From Pseudomonas alkylphenolica (lineage in GTDB: Bacteria; Pseudomonadota; Gammaproteobacteria; Pseudomonadales; Pseudomonadaceae): a DNA stretch of 64,000 nt. The stretch lies in contig NZ_QJRG01000033.1 in assembly GCF_004025535.1 (NCBI RefSeq), forward strand, positions 372,001 to 436,000, written 5' to 3'. This document shows positions 30,005-39,267 of the stretch, in pieces. The translations under genes and the position numbers were made by a program. Each line of letters begins with the position of its first letter. Within the stretch, counting starts at the first letter, position 1. Below the pieces are notes generated by a model, which was given only the letters and a program-made list of their open reading frames with translations, ran no database searches and was not told the DNA's origin.

Positions 30005-30528
30005 GGCAATCCTCTCAACGCCACGTTCAGCTCAAACGCCTCGCCTTCGTCGACTGCCTTGAGCTGCTGCATATCAGCTACACCGACTTCATCGGCCAGT
30101 TTGCGCATCAGCTGTGCAACCAGAGCACCCGAGCGAGCCACCCCGTGAAGATTGAGGCGCTCGCCGTGTTGAGTGAGTGCCGTGAGGTACACGTCCTGCG
30201 GTACTGCACGCTGAACACGCTCAAACAGGTCAACCAGCGCCCAGCGCCTGCCCTGCAGGACGGTCAGCCCGCCAAGCTGCTGCTCTACCTGGCTGAGCTC
30301 GATCTGCTGCCGGGCCAGCCGCGCCAGCTGGCCGTCGAGCACATCAAGTGCCTGCTGAACCGAGGCCTTGTCGAGTCGCTGGCGATGTTCGGCCTGCCTC
30401 GCCTGGACATCGATGAGCCAGACCATCAGCACGGCTGCCAGACCTACCCCCAGCAACTGTGCCTGCAGACGACGGGTAGTAACTTGACGCTGGCGCTCAC
30501 GCCAAGGCAGCAGATTCAGCCCCTGCAT
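30001..30528 (-). CDS. pilN: type IV pilus assembly protein PilN
   Basis: A 175-residue bitopic protein starting with LNLLPWRE, the conserved cytoplasmic motif that docks into PilM, followed by one membrane helix (about 25-43) and a periplasmic coiled coil and small fold. It partners the PilO part of the next gene in the inner membrane platform. It overlaps pilM by 13 bases. Confidence 0.92.
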   Translation of the reverse strand: MQGLNLLPWRERQRQVTTRRLQAQLLGVGLAAVLMVWLIDVQARQAEHRQRLDKASVQQALDVLDGQLARLARQQIELSQVEQQLGGLTVLQGRRWALVDLFERVQRAVPQDVYLTALTQHGERLNLHGVARSGALVAQLMRKLADEVGVADMQQLKAVDEGEAFELNVALRGLP

Positions 30529-31415
30529 TGCGGCCCCTCACTCATGGCAACGCCACAGGCAACGGCCAGCAACGAGGCCTGCGCCAACTGCGTAAAGGGT
30601 TTGACCAGGCGTACATCGATACCCAGGCGACACTGCAACTGCTCGGACACGTGCCCGTCCGACAACCCTGCCCCGCAGAGCAGCACTTGAGCCGGCAACA
30701 CGCGGCCTGGATAGGACAACACGTAGTCATCCACAGCCGCCACCAATGAGCGCACCATGTTTTCATGCCGCGGCAATTGGCATTCGTGGCGCTGCAGCGC
30801 CCCCTCTCCCGACTCATGAAAGACCAGAGCATCCCCTTCAATTTGCAGAATCAGGGCCTCAGGCTCGCCGGCGACCTGCGCAGCACGACGCAGCGCGTGT
30901 CCGTCCGGCTCGACGATGCAAACCTGCAACCCTGCACACTCGAGGCAAGCATCAAGCACTTCCAGCAACCCTTGATGGCAGGCTGCAACACTGATGCGCT
31001 GAAGCTGCGCATCGTCAGGGTCCGGGCCGACGACCTGAAAGTCCATTGCCACATCTTCGAGCGCGTAGGGAATGAACGGCCCGGCGTCTGCGGGCAAACG
31101 CCCGGCAATGGCGTGCTCGTCAATTCCGATCGGCACCGTCAGCACTTTCTCGATGACCAACCCACCGGGCAGCGCCACAGCCACCTGTCGCGTCGTGCAG
31201 GCGCTACGCCGAACTGCCTGCTGCAGCAGCGCACCGACCTGTTCGGGATCGCCAATCCAGCCGTTATGCATGAGCGCCTCAGGCAAGGGCTCAAGGGCCC
31301 ATGTCACCAAGCTGCAACGGCCTCGCTGGCGTTGCAGCTGCACCAGCCTGATGAACGGAGGGGTGATTTCTACCCCGAGAAGTGAACCGGCATCCCTGCC
31401 AAAGCGTCCAAGCAT
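30516..31415 (-). CDS. pilM: type IV pilus assembly protein PilM
   Basis: A 299-residue actin-like cytoplasmic protein (FtsA/MreB fold) that binds PilN. It opens with LLGVEITPPFIRLVQL, in the place of the nucleotide-binding strand pair, and ends with CGAGLSDG. It is shorter than the roughly 350-residue P. aeruginosa protein as I recall. It is the first gene of the pil operon, divergent from mrcA. Confidence 0.9.
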   Translation of the reverse strand: MLGRFGRDAGSLLGVEITPPFIRLVQLQRQRGRCSLVTWALEPLPEALMHNGWIGDPEQVGALLQQAVRRSACTTRQVAVALPGGLVIEKVLTVPIGIDEHAIAGRLPADAGPFIPYALEDVAMDFQVVGPDPDDAQLQRISVAACHQGLLEVLDACLECAGLQVCIVEPDGHALRRAAQVAGEPEALILQIEGDALVFHESGEGALQRHECQLPRHENMVRSLVAAVDDYVLSYPGRVLPAQVLLCGAGLSDGHVSEQLQCRLGIDVRLVKPFTQLAQASLLAVACGVAMSEGPQCRG

Positions 31416-31518
31416 CGGTTTTTCCCTGATCGCTGCAGGTGAACAGGGGGCATACCCCCGGCAAACCTGGCTGATTCCCTGACGGCGGCGCCGATAACGC
31501 GGCCGCGCGAAAAATGCT

Positions 31519-31524
31519 TATAAT
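31519..31524 (+). promoter_or_regulatory. -10 hexamer candidate for mrcA
   Basis: A perfect TATAAT lies 69 bases before the mrcA start in the pilM/mrcA gap. No good TTGACA is seen 16-18 bases upstream, so only the -10 is called. Confidence 0.5.
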
Positions 31525-31592
31525 GCCCAGCGTTTTTCCTTGTCCGCTGGCCCTGCGCGCAACCCACTCTTTAATCTGGACGCCCAAAAGCC

Positions 31593-34040
31593 TTGATACG
31601 TCTGCTGAAGTTCTTCTGGTGGTCTTTCGTCGCAGTCATTTGCGCCATCGTGCTCGGTCTGAGCGGCGCGTTTCTGTATCTTAGCCCCAGCTTGCCCTCG
31701 GTAGAGGCACTCAGAAGCATCCAGTTGCAGATCCCTTTGCGGGTCTACAGCAGCGATGGAAAGCTGATCGCAGAGTTCGGCGAGATGCGCCGTTCTCCCA
31801 TCCGTTTCGCCGACATTCCGCCTCATTTCATTCAGGCTTTGCTCTCGGCAGAAGACGACAATTTCGCCAATCACTATGGGGTCGACCCCAGCAGCTTGAT
31901 GCGCGCTGCAACACAATTGCTAAAGTCCGGGCACATCCAAACCGGCGGCAGCACCATCACCATGCAGGTGGCGAAAAACTTCTTCCTCAGCAGTGAACGC
32001 AGCTTCTCGCGCAAAACCAACGAAATCTTGCTGGCGTTGCAGATCGAGCGCGAACTGACCAAAGACGAAATTCTCGAGCTGTACGTCAACAAGATCTACC
32101 TGGGCAACCGTGCCTACGGCATCGAAGCCGCTGCCCAGGTGTACTACGGCAAGTCCATCCGTGACATCAGCCTGGCCCAGATGGCAATGATTGCCGGCCT
32201 ACCCAAGGCGCCGTCGCGCTTCAACCCGCTGGCCAACCCGGTGCGCGCCAAGGAGCGTCGTGACTGGATCCTGGGGCGCATGTACAAGCTCGGCAAAATT
32301 GACGAAGCCAGCTACCAGGCCGCACTGGCCGAGCCGATCAACGCCAGCTACCACGTACCCACGCCGGAAGTCAGCGCCCCGTACATTGCCGAAATGGCCC
32401 GCGCAGAAATGGTTGGCCGCTATGGCAGCGACGCCTACACCGAAGGTTTCCGCGTCACCACCACCGTGCCGAGCAACCTCCAGGAAATCGCCAACAAGGC
32501 CGTGCTCGACGGCTTGAGCGCTTACGATGAACGCCATGGCTATCGCGGCCCTGAAGCCCGCTTTCCGGGCAAGACCGAAGCGGCCTGGCTACAGGAACTG
32601 GGCAAGCAACGCCCACTTGGCGGCCTTGAGCCGGTAATTGTCACCCACGTCGACAAGACCGGGCTGCGCGTACTGACCCGCAGCGGCGAACAGGAAGCCG
32701 TGGCCTGGGAAACGATGAAGTGGGCCCGCCCGTTCCTCAATACCAACAGCCAGGGCCGCGCCCCGCAACAACCTGCCGATGTGGCCAAGGTCGGCGACCT
32801 GGTCCGTGTACAGCGCCTGGATGACGGCAGCCTGAAGTTCAGCCAGGTCCCCGGTGCGCAAAGCGCACTGGTTTCGCTGGACCCGAACACCGGCGCCATC
32901 CGCGCCCTGGTTGGCGGATTCTCCTTCGAGCAGAGCAACTACAACCGCGCCATGCAGGCCAAGCGCCAGCCTGGCTCCAGCTTCAAGCCATTCGTCTACA
33001 GCGCAGCACTGGACAGTGGCTACACCGCCGCCAGCCTGGTCAACGATGCGCCGATCGTGTTCGTCGACGAGTACCTGGACAAGGTCTGGCGCCCGAAGAA
33101 CGACACCAATACCTTCCTCGGCCCGATCCGCATGCGTGAAGCGCTGTACAAGTCGCGCAACCTGGTGTCGATCCGCCTCTTGCAAGCCATGGGTGTCGGC
33201 CGGACCATCGACTACATCACCAAGTTCGGTTTCAACAAGCAGGACCTGCCGCCCAACCTGTCGCTGGCCCTGGGCACCGCGACCCTGACGCCGATGGAAA
33301 TCGCCACAGGCTGGAGCACCTTTGCCAACGGTGGCTACAAGATCACCCCGTACCTGATCGAGCGCATCGAAAGCCGCAACGGCGAAACCCTGTTTACCGC
33401 CAACCCGCCCCGCGTACCGCAGACAGGCGAGCAGGTCGAGGCAGGCATTGCCGCGCCCGAGGCGCCGATCAGCGTGCAGTTCCCCGGTGAAGCCGCCGCA
33501 AACACAGGCAACGCTGCCGCCCAGCCTCCGGCAATTGCCGAGCGCATCATTGACGGGCGCACCACCTATATTCTCACCAGCATGCTGCAGGACGTGATCA
33601 AGCGCGGTACCGGGCGACGCGCCCTGGCACTGGGCCGTACGGACCTGGCAGGCAAGACCGGTACCACCAACGAGTCCAAAGATGCCTGGTTCTCCGGTTA
33701 CAACGCCGACCTGGTGACCACCGTCTGGAGCGGCTTCGATCAGCCTGAAACCCTGGGGCGCCGCGAGTACGGCGGCACCGTGGCACTGCCAATCTGGATG
33801 AACTTCATGGGCCCGGCCCTCAAGGACAAGCCTAATCACACCCCGGCAGAGCCTGAGGGCATTCTGAGCCTGCGCATCGACCCGGTCAGCGGCCGGGCGG
33901 CAACGCCGGATACGCCTAATGCCTATTTCGAGCTGTTCAAGGCAGAAGACACGCCGCCGTCGGTGAACGAACTGGGTAACGGCACTGCTCCAGGCAGCCC
34001 GCTGCCAGCGGATGAGGCAGCACCGATCGACCTGTTCTGA
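31593..34040 (+). CDS. mrcA: penicillin-binding protein 1A (bifunctional)
   Basis: An 815-residue class A PBP: N-terminal membrane anchor (about 8-30), GT51 glycosyltransferase domain with Glu87 in SAEDDNF, and a transpeptidase with the active Ser462-x-x-Lys465 (SSFK), SRN at 521-523 and KTG from Lys688. It polymerises and crosslinks peptidoglycan. The start is TTG 31593, the only start giving the conserved anchor; the ribosome site is weak. It is divergent from pilM, the usual Pseudomonas position (ponA). Confidence 0.95.
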   Translation: MIRLLKFFWWSFVAVICAIVLGLSGAFLYLSPSLPSVEALRSIQLQIPLRVYSSDGKLIAEFGEMRRSPIRFADIPPHFIQALLSAEDDNFANHYGVDPSSLMRAATQLLKSGHIQTGGSTITMQVAKNFFLSSERSFSRKTNEILLALQIERELTKDEILELYVNKIYLGNRAYGIEAAAQVYYGKSIRDISLAQMAMIAGLPKAPSRFNPLANPVRAKERRDWILGRMYKLGKIDEASYQAALAEPINASYHVPTPEVSAPYIAEMARAEMVGRYGSDAYTEGFRVTTTVPSNLQEIANKAVLDGLSAYDERHGYRGPEARFPGKTEAAWLQELGKQRPLGGLEPVIVTHVDKTGLRVLTRSGEQEAVAWETMKWARPFLNTNSQGRAPQQPADVAKVGDLVRVQRLDDGSLKFSQVPGAQSALVSLDPNTGAIRALVGGFSFEQSNYNRAMQAKRQPGSSFKPFVYSAALDSGYTAASLVNDAPIVFVDEYLDKVWRPKNDTNTFLGPIRMREALYKSRNLVSIRLLQAMGVGRTIDYITKFGFNKQDLPPNLSLALGTATLTPMEIATGWSTFANGGYKITPYLIERIESRNGETLFTANPPRVPQTGEQVEAGIAAPEAPISVQFPGEAAANTGNAAAQPPAIAERIIDGRTTYILTSMLQDVIKRGTGRRALALGRTDLAGKTGTTNESKDAWFSGYNADLVTTVWSGFDQPETLGRREYGGTVALPIWMNFMGPALKDKPNHTPAEPEGILSLRIDPVSGRAATPDTPNAYFELFKAEDTPPSVNELGNGTAPGSPLPADEAAPIDLF

Positions 34041-34059
34041 ACAGTCTTTGTAGGAGCGG

Positions 34060-34151
34060 ATTTACCGGGACGCCGGACCGCCGCAATGGACTGCGCAGCA
34101 GGCCCATTTACGGGGCCGCTGCGCCCATCGCGGATAAATCCGCTCCTACAG
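34060..34151. repeat. paired inverted REP elements
   Basis: GTAGGAGCGGATTTA at 34060 and its complement TAAATCCGCTCCTAC, ending at about 34150, face each other around about 60 bases with further GC-rich dyads. This is a REP pair (BIME-like) between convergent mrcA and malic enzyme genes. Confidence 0.75.
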
Positions 34152-34167
34152 GTTTAAGCAAGCCAAC

Positions 34168-34201
34168 AAAAAGCCCCGACTCTCACGAGCCGGGGCTTTT
34201 T
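34168..34201. terminator. bidirectional terminator between mrcA and malic enzyme
   Basis: An 11-bp stem (AAAAAGCCCCG with its complement) around a 12-base loop, with A-run and T-run on both sides, sits between convergent genes and can serve both. Confidence 0.88.
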
Positions 34202-34219
34202 GTTGAACGCTACAACGGC

Positions 34220-35488
34220 TTAGCCGTTGAACACGTCATCCACGCTTTTCAGCGGGTAGTTCTTCGGATACGGCAGGGTCGCTACGCCGGTCTCGATGGC
34301 GGCCTTGGCCACAGCGTCGGAAACCAAGGTGATCAGACGGGCATCCATTGGCTTCGGAATGATGTACTCACGGCCGAATTCCAGCGCGTCGACGCCGTAA
34401 GCTGCGCAAACTTCCTTCGGCACTGGCAGCTTGGCCAGGTCTTTCAGGGCGTTGGCGGCAGCGATCTTCATTTCTTCGTTGATGCGCTTGGCGCGAACGT
34501 CCAGGGCACCGCGGAAGATGAACGGGAAGCCCAGTACGTTGTTGACCTGGTTAGGGTAGTCGGAGCGACCGGTAGCCATGATCACGTCGCTACGGGTAGC
34601 GTGCGCCAGTTCCGGGGAGATTTCCGGATCAGGGTTGGAGCAGGCGAACACGATCGGGTTCGGCGCCATCGACTTCAGGCCTTCAGGGCTCAGCAGGTTC
34701 GGACCGGACAGGCCAACGAACACGTCAGCGCCATCCAGGGCGTCTGCCAGGGTGCGCTTGTCGGTCGCGTGAGCGAAGACAGCCTTGTACTGGTTCAGGT
34801 CGTCACGACCAGCGTGGATCACGCCAGTACGGTCAACCATGAAGATGTTTTCGATCTGTGCGCCCATGCTCACCAGCAGCTTCATGCAGGAGATGGCGGC
34901 AGCACCGGCACCCAGGCAGACGATCTTGGCGTCGGAGAGGGTCTTGCCGGCGATTTCCAGGGCGTTGATCATGCCTGCAGCGGTCACGATTGCAGTACCG
35001 TGCTGGTCATCGTGGAAAACCGGGATGTCGCACTGCTCGATCAGGGTGCGCTCGATCTCAAAGCACTCAGGTGCCTTGATGTCTTCCAGGTTGATGCCAC
35101 CGAAGGTGATGGAAATGCGGCGGACAGTGTCGATGAAAGCCTGCGGGCTCTCCGATTCGACTTCGATGTCGAATACGTCGATGCCAGCGAAACGCTTGAA
35201 CAGAACACCCTTGCCTTCCATGACAGGCTTGGACGCCAGTGGGCCGAGGTTACCCAGGCCGAGAATGGCGGTGCCGTCGGAAATGACTGCTACCAGATTG
35301 CCCTTGCCGGTGTACTTGTAGGCCAGCTCCGGATCGCGACCAATTTCACGTACCGGCTCAGCCACGCCTGGGCTGTAGGCCAGCGACAGGTCGCGAGCAG
35401 TCGCGGTAGGTTTGGAGAGCTCGACGCTCAGTTTCCCCGGACGAGGCTGAGCATGGTATTCGAGAGCGGCGGTTTTCAAATCTGACAT
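34220..35488 (-). CDS. maeB: NADP-type malic enzyme, short form
   Basis: A 422-residue malic enzyme lacking the C-terminal phosphotransacetylase-like domain of E. coli MaeB. Conserved parts: [36 protein letters not shown] and [11 protein letters not shown] for the dinucleotide. It decarboxylates malate to pyruvate. ATG 35488 gives [15 protein letters not shown] 35497 is also possible. The cofactor is inferred from the family, not seen. The gene is monocistronic, with a likely promoter at 35528-35556. Confidence 0.93.
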   Translation of the reverse strand: MSDLKTAALEYHAQPRPGKLSVELSKPTATARDLSLAYSPGVAEPVREIGRDPELAYKYTGKGNLVAVISDGTAILGLGNLGPLASKPVMEGKGVLFKRFAGIDVFDIEVESESPQAFIDTVRRISITFGGINLEDIKAPECFEIERTLIEQCDIPVFHDDQHGTAIVTAAGMINALEIAGKTLSDAKIVCLGAGAAAISCMKLLVSMGAQIENIFMVDRTGVIHAGRDDLNQYKAVFAHATDKRTLADALDGADVFVGLSGPNLLSPEGLKSMAPNPIVFACSNPDPEISPELAHATRSDVIMATGRSDYPNQVNNVLGFPFIFRGALDVRAKRINEEMKIAAANALKDLAKLPVPKEVCAAYGVDALEFGREYIIPKPMDARLITLVSDAVAKAAIETGVATLPYPKNYPLKSVDDVFNG

Positions 35489-35527
35489 GGTGGGCATTCC
35501 GCTATTTACTGTTCTGACGGACCGCCG

Positions 35528-35556
35528 AGGATACGCAAAGAGCAAAGGGCCGACAA
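35528..35556 (-). promoter_or_regulatory. sigma-70 type promoter candidate for malic enzyme
   Basis: Read on the - strand: TTGTCG (35551-35556), a 17-base spacer, then TATCCT (35528-35533), about 40 bases before the start. Five of six and four of six bases match at the best positions of each hexamer, with optimal spacing. Confidence 0.5.
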
Positions 35557-35666
35557 GACTGGCCGGTCACTTGTGTCAAGGCCTTTAACCTACGACTTTC
35601 CGCCAAGACCCGCAGCCTGCAAGGGTTTCAATGTGTACAATCGAATAAAAAAATGTTCACAATTTT

Positions 35667-36458
35667 TTAACGATTGGCCCGCTCCAGCATCGACGGATCG
35701 GTCAATGGCAGCAACCAGCGTCTCTGCCCGGCTTTCAGGCCGCCCTTGCGGGAACGATCCAGCACCCAACCACGCGCTTCGATGGTCTGCCCTTTGAGGT
35801 CGCTGAAGAAGGACGCGGGGAAATTGCGCTGCAATCGTGCAGGCACCTGAAGGACCAGCGAATCGTCAATTTCGATCCAGGTTCCGCCGCGATTGCGCTC
35901 GATACCCACGACTTTCCCGCCGATCAGCGCAAAACCGGATTGCTGTACCTGATCCGCTGCTACCACGGGAGGTGTGCGCCACACGCCCAGTCGCTGCTGA
36001 CGAGCGGTACGCTCTGCCTGGCCCTGGCAGTCCGTCAGCGCCACGTTGGGCGCGACTGCCACACGGTAGCCGAGGCCCTCACTCAACAGCTGTGCTTCGA
36101 AATTGTCGCCAGCACGACCATAAATATGTGCCAGGGTGCGCCCGTACTTGTCTCTGGACTCGATGCCCGGAACCAACCCGACCTCGCCGCCGCTGGCCTT
36201 CACCAAGGCTTGCAGACGCCGGCGGGCCGCCTCAGCGTAGGGTTCGCTGGTACGGCCCTTGCGGCCAATCTCCGGGGCATTGATGCCGATAAGGCGAACA
36301 CTGCGCCCATCATTCAGACGCAAGGTATCACCGTCGACCACCTGACGCACGGTGACAACCTGCGGGTCAGCCGGTGCAGCGCAGAAGGCCAGCGCCGGCA
36401 GTTGCCAAATCGCGCCCACAAAAAAGGCGCCCACGAGGGACGCCTTTTTCAGCAGCAT
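35667..36458 (-). CDS. exported thermonuclease-family (SNase-like) protein
   Basis: A 263-residue protein with a signal peptide (LVGAFFVGAIWQLPALA) and a staphylococcal-nuclease fold: VVDGDTLRL, VRLIGINAPE with catalytic Arg/Asp type residues and RDKYGRTLAHIY. It probably cleaves nucleic acid in the periplasm or outside. The C-terminal 110 residues form an extra small domain not in the minimal nuclease. ATG 36458 is preferred to TTG 36488. It lies directly behind rpmE and may be read from its promoter. Confidence 0.88.
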   Translation of the reverse strand: MLLKKASLVGAFFVGAIWQLPALAFCAAPADPQVVTVRQVVDGDTLRLNDGRSVRLIGINAPEIGRKGRTSEPYAEAARRRLQALVKASGGEVGLVPGIESRDKYGRTLAHIYGRAGDNFEAQLLSEGLGYRVAVAPNVALTDCQGQAERTARQQRLGVWRTPPVVAADQVQQSGFALIGGKVVGIERNRGGTWIEIDDSLVLQVPARLQRNFPASFFSDLKGQTIEARGWVLDRSRKGGLKAGQRRWLLPLTDPSMLERANR

Positions 36459-36490
36459 TGCCAAGCCCACAGGGCCAGCTACGCGCAATC

Positions 36491-36706
36491 TTACTTCTTG
36501 GCACCGAACATGCCGAAGCGATCTGCGAACTTCTGTACGCGGCCGCCAGTGTCCAGCACCTTTTGCTTACCGGTGTAGAACGGGTGGCATTCGTTGCAAA
36601 CGTCGGTGCCCAGTGGAGCGCACAGGGTCGAACGGGTTTCGAACGAGTTGCCGCAGCTGCAGGTGACTGCGACTACTTCATAATTCGGATGAATTTCTGG
36701 TTTCAT
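36491..36706 (-). CDS. rpmE: 50S ribosomal protein L31 (zinc-binding form)
   Basis: A 71-residue L31 of the C+ type: cysteines in TCSCGNSF and in [12 protein letters not shown] form the zinc site, and the last residues are [11 protein letters not shown] 36706 follows GAGGA at good spacing; GTG 36712 would add two residues. It is divergent from priA across a gap that holds its promoter. Confidence 0.96.
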   Translation of the reverse strand: MKPEIHPNYEVVAVTCSCGNSFETRSTLCAPLGTDVCNECHPFYTGKQKVLDTGGRVQKFADRFGMFGAKK

Positions 36707-36774
36707 GGTCACTTCCTCGACTGCGTGCCGCCACCCAACACCATTGTTGAATACCGCACGTAATTAGGCGGCGA

Positions 36775-36802
36775 ATAATACCAGAGCATGCTCTCAACGC
36801 AA
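36775..36802 (-). promoter_or_regulatory. rpmE promoter candidate with palindrome in spacer
   Basis: Read on the - strand: TTGCGT (36797-36802), 16-base spacer, TATTAT (36775-36780), about 70 bases before rpmE. The spacer contains a perfect 12-base palindrome AGAGCATGCTCT at 36783-36794, placed as an operator would be. Confidence 0.5.
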
Positions 36803-36874
36803 GTTGTCGCTTGCACCGGCTGTCGTCTGCTAGGCTCGCCGGGTCTTGGAAATTCCCTTCAGAGAACTCTTCGC

Positions 36875-39094
36875 GTGTCCGACGTCATTTTGCGCCTCGC
36901 CCTGCCCTCGCCTTTACGGCGGCTGTTCGACTACAGGGCCCCGGCGAACATGGCGCGCCAGGCACTCACCCCGGGCATGCGCATCCGCGTGCCGTTCGGG
37001 CGCCGGGAGATGATCGGCATCCTGATCGAGATCGCCGACAAAAGCGAAGTGCCCGCCGACAAGCTCAAGCCGGCCATTGCCCTGCTCGATCCCGTTTCAC
37101 CGCTGCCTCCGGCCCTGTTCAAGCTCTGCCTGTGGACGGCGCAGTACTACCAGCACAGCCTCGGCGACACATTGAGCTGGGCGCTGCCCGTGTTGCTGCG
37201 CCAGGGCGAGCCGGCCGAAGCGCGCCAGGAGCGCTTCTGGCAGGTCGCGCCAGGCGCCCGCCTGGATGACCCGCGCATCGCCCGCGCACCGCGTCAGCGC
37301 GAGGCCCTGGCCACGCTGGCGCAGCACCCGCATGGCGTCGCGCACACCTTGCTGGGCAAGCTGATGCTGAGCAAGGACAGCCTTGATCTGCTGCTGGCCA
37401 AGGAGTTGGTACAGGTCGAGGTGCGGCGCCATCTGCCCCTGGCCCGCCATGAACACTGGCTGGCCCAGCCTGAACTGCCACTGAACGAGGAACAACGCGC
37501 AGCCTTCAATGCGGTGCGCTCAGGCTTCGACAGCTTTCATGCCTTCCTGCTGGCCGGGGTGACCGGTAGCGGCAAGACCGAAGTCTACCTGCAACTGATC
37601 CGCGAAACCCTGGAGGCCGGCAAGCAGGCACTGATCCTGATCCCGGAAATCAACCTCGGGCCGCAGACCCTGGCGCGTTTCGAACAGCGCTTCAACGCCC
37701 GCATCGCCTTGTTGCACTCGGCGGTCAATGACCGTGAACGCCTCGATGCCTGGCTGGCAGCCCGTGACGGCGAGGCCGACATCATCATCGGCACCCGCTC
37801 GGCGCTGTTCACGCCGATGAAGCACCCGGGCCTGATCATCATCGACGAAGAGCACGACGGCTCGTATAAACAGCAGGAAGGCCTGCGTTATCACGCCCGC
37901 GACCTGGCACTGGTGCGCGCTCGCCAGGAAAACATCCCGATCCTGCTAGGCTCGGCAACGCCATCGCTGGAAAGCCTACACAACGCCCACAGCGGCCGTT
38001 ACGGGATGCTGCGCCTCAACCAGCGGGCCGGCGGCGCCCAGCAACCGCGCTTCCTGCGCCTGGATGTGAAGAGCCGCCCTCTGGACAGCGGCATCAGCGG
38101 GCCGATGCAGCAAGCCATCGGCCAGACCCTGGCTGCCGGCCAGCAGGTGCTGGTGTTTCTCAATCGCCGTGGCTTTGCCCCGACACTGCTCTGCCATGAC
38201 TGCGGCTGGATGTCCGAATGCCCGCGCTGCGATGCGCGCATGACCGTGCATCAGCGCTCGAACGAGTTGCGCTGTCATCATTGCGGCTATGACGAGCGCG
38301 TCCCCCGCCAGTGCCCGCAGTGCAACAAGGTCGACCTGCGCCCGGTAGGCGCCGGCACCGAACGCGCCGAAGAGCGCCTGAATACCCTGTTCCCGGATTT
38401 CCCGGTGTTGCGCGTCGACCGCGACAGCACTTCGCGCAAGGACGCGATGAACCAGCTGTTCAACACCATTCAGCGGGGCCAGCCGTGCATCCTGGTCGGC
38501 ACGCAGATGCTTGCCAAGGGTCACCACTTTCCGCGGGTGACCCTGGTGGCCATCCTCGATGCCGATGGCGGCCTGTTCTCCGGCGATTTTCGCGCCAGCG
38601 AACGCATGGCCCAGCTCATCGTGCAGGTCGCTGGCCGGGCCGGGCGCGCCGAGGAACCGGGCAAAGTCATCATCCAGACGCACCTGGCCGACCATCCACT
38701 GCTGGTACAACTGACCGAACAAGGCTACTTCGCCTTCGCCGAGCAAGCGTTGAGCGAGCGTCGTGCCGCAGGGCTACCACCCTTTGCCCACCTGGCCCTG
38801 CTGCGCGCCGAGGCGCACAAACCGGGTCAGGCGGAAAGCTTTCTGGACGAAGCCTGCAGTGCGGCCGAGCAGTTGCTGGCGGAGCACAACCTGCACGGTA
38901 TCGAGCTGCTCGGCCCGGTACCCGCGCCGATGGAGCGACGTGCGGGGCGTTTTCGTGCGCAACTATTGCTCCAGGCCAATGCACGGGCGCCTTTGCATCG
39001 ACTGATCAGTGCCTGGTTGCTACTGTTGGAAAACATGCCGTCAGGCCGCCAGGTGCGCTGGTCTTTGGATGTGGACCCCGTCGATCTGTATTGA
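36875..39094 (+). CDS. priA: primosomal protein N' (replication restart helicase)
   Basis: A 739-residue PriA of normal length: N-terminal 3'-DNA-binding domain (ILRLALPSPLRRLFDY), helicase with Walker A GSGKT (Lys234) and box DEEH, and eight zinc cysteines at 440, 443, 449, 452, 467, 470, 480 and 483. It reloads the replisome at stalled forks. GTG 36875 is chosen because homology starts exactly there; the longer frame from 36788 is leader. It is divergent from rpmE. Confidence 0.96.
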   Translation: MSDVILRLALPSPLRRLFDYRAPANMARQALTPGMRIRVPFGRREMIGILIEIADKSEVPADKLKPAIALLDPVSPLPPALFKLCLWTAQYYQHSLGDTLSWALPVLLRQGEPAEARQERFWQVAPGARLDDPRIARAPRQREALATLAQHPHGVAHTLLGKLMLSKDSLDLLLAKELVQVEVRRHLPLARHEHWLAQPELPLNEEQRAAFNAVRSGFDSFHAFLLAGVTGSGKTEVYLQLIRETLEAGKQALILIPEINLGPQTLARFEQRFNARIALLHSAVNDRERLDAWLAARDGEADIIIGTRSALFTPMKHPGLIIIDEEHDGSYKQQEGLRYHARDLALVRARQENIPILLGSATPSLESLHNAHSGRYGMLRLNQRAGGAQQPRFLRLDVKSRPLDSGISGPMQQAIGQTLAAGQQVLVFLNRRGFAPTLLCHDCGWMSECPRCDARMTVHQRSNELRCHHCGYDERVPRQCPQCNKVDLRPVGAGTERAEERLNTLFPDFPVLRVDRDSTSRKDAMNQLFNTIQRGQPCILVGTQMLAKGHHFPRVTLVAILDADGGLFSGDFRASERMAQLIVQVAGRAGRAEEPGKVIIQTHLADHPLLVQLTEQGYFAFAEQALSERRAAGLPPFAHLALLRAEAHKPGQAESFLDEACSAAEQLLAEHNLHGIELLGPVPAPMERRAGRFRAQLLLQANARAPLHRLISAWLLLLENMPSGRQVRWSLDVDPVDLY

Positions 39095-39096
39095 CT

Positions 39097-39151
39097 CTGC
39101 AGGAGCGGATTTATCCGCAAAGACCTTTCGCGGATAAATCCGCGCCTGCAG
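39097..39151. repeat. inverted REP element pair
   Basis: CTGCAGGAGCGGATTTATCC is followed, after an 11-base loop AAAGACCTTTC, by its near-perfect complement ending in GCGCCTGCAG. It forms a long hairpin of about 22 bp between priA and argS. Confidence 0.78.
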
Positions 39152-39267
39152 GTACGCGGTGTTCCTGCGACACCAAAGGTTGGCAACCTCGCCCCGGCAA
39201 CGGATAATGTCCAGTTTTTCCACCTGCGCATCGAGCGCCACCGCGCTTGCGGTCGAAAGAGAAGCCC

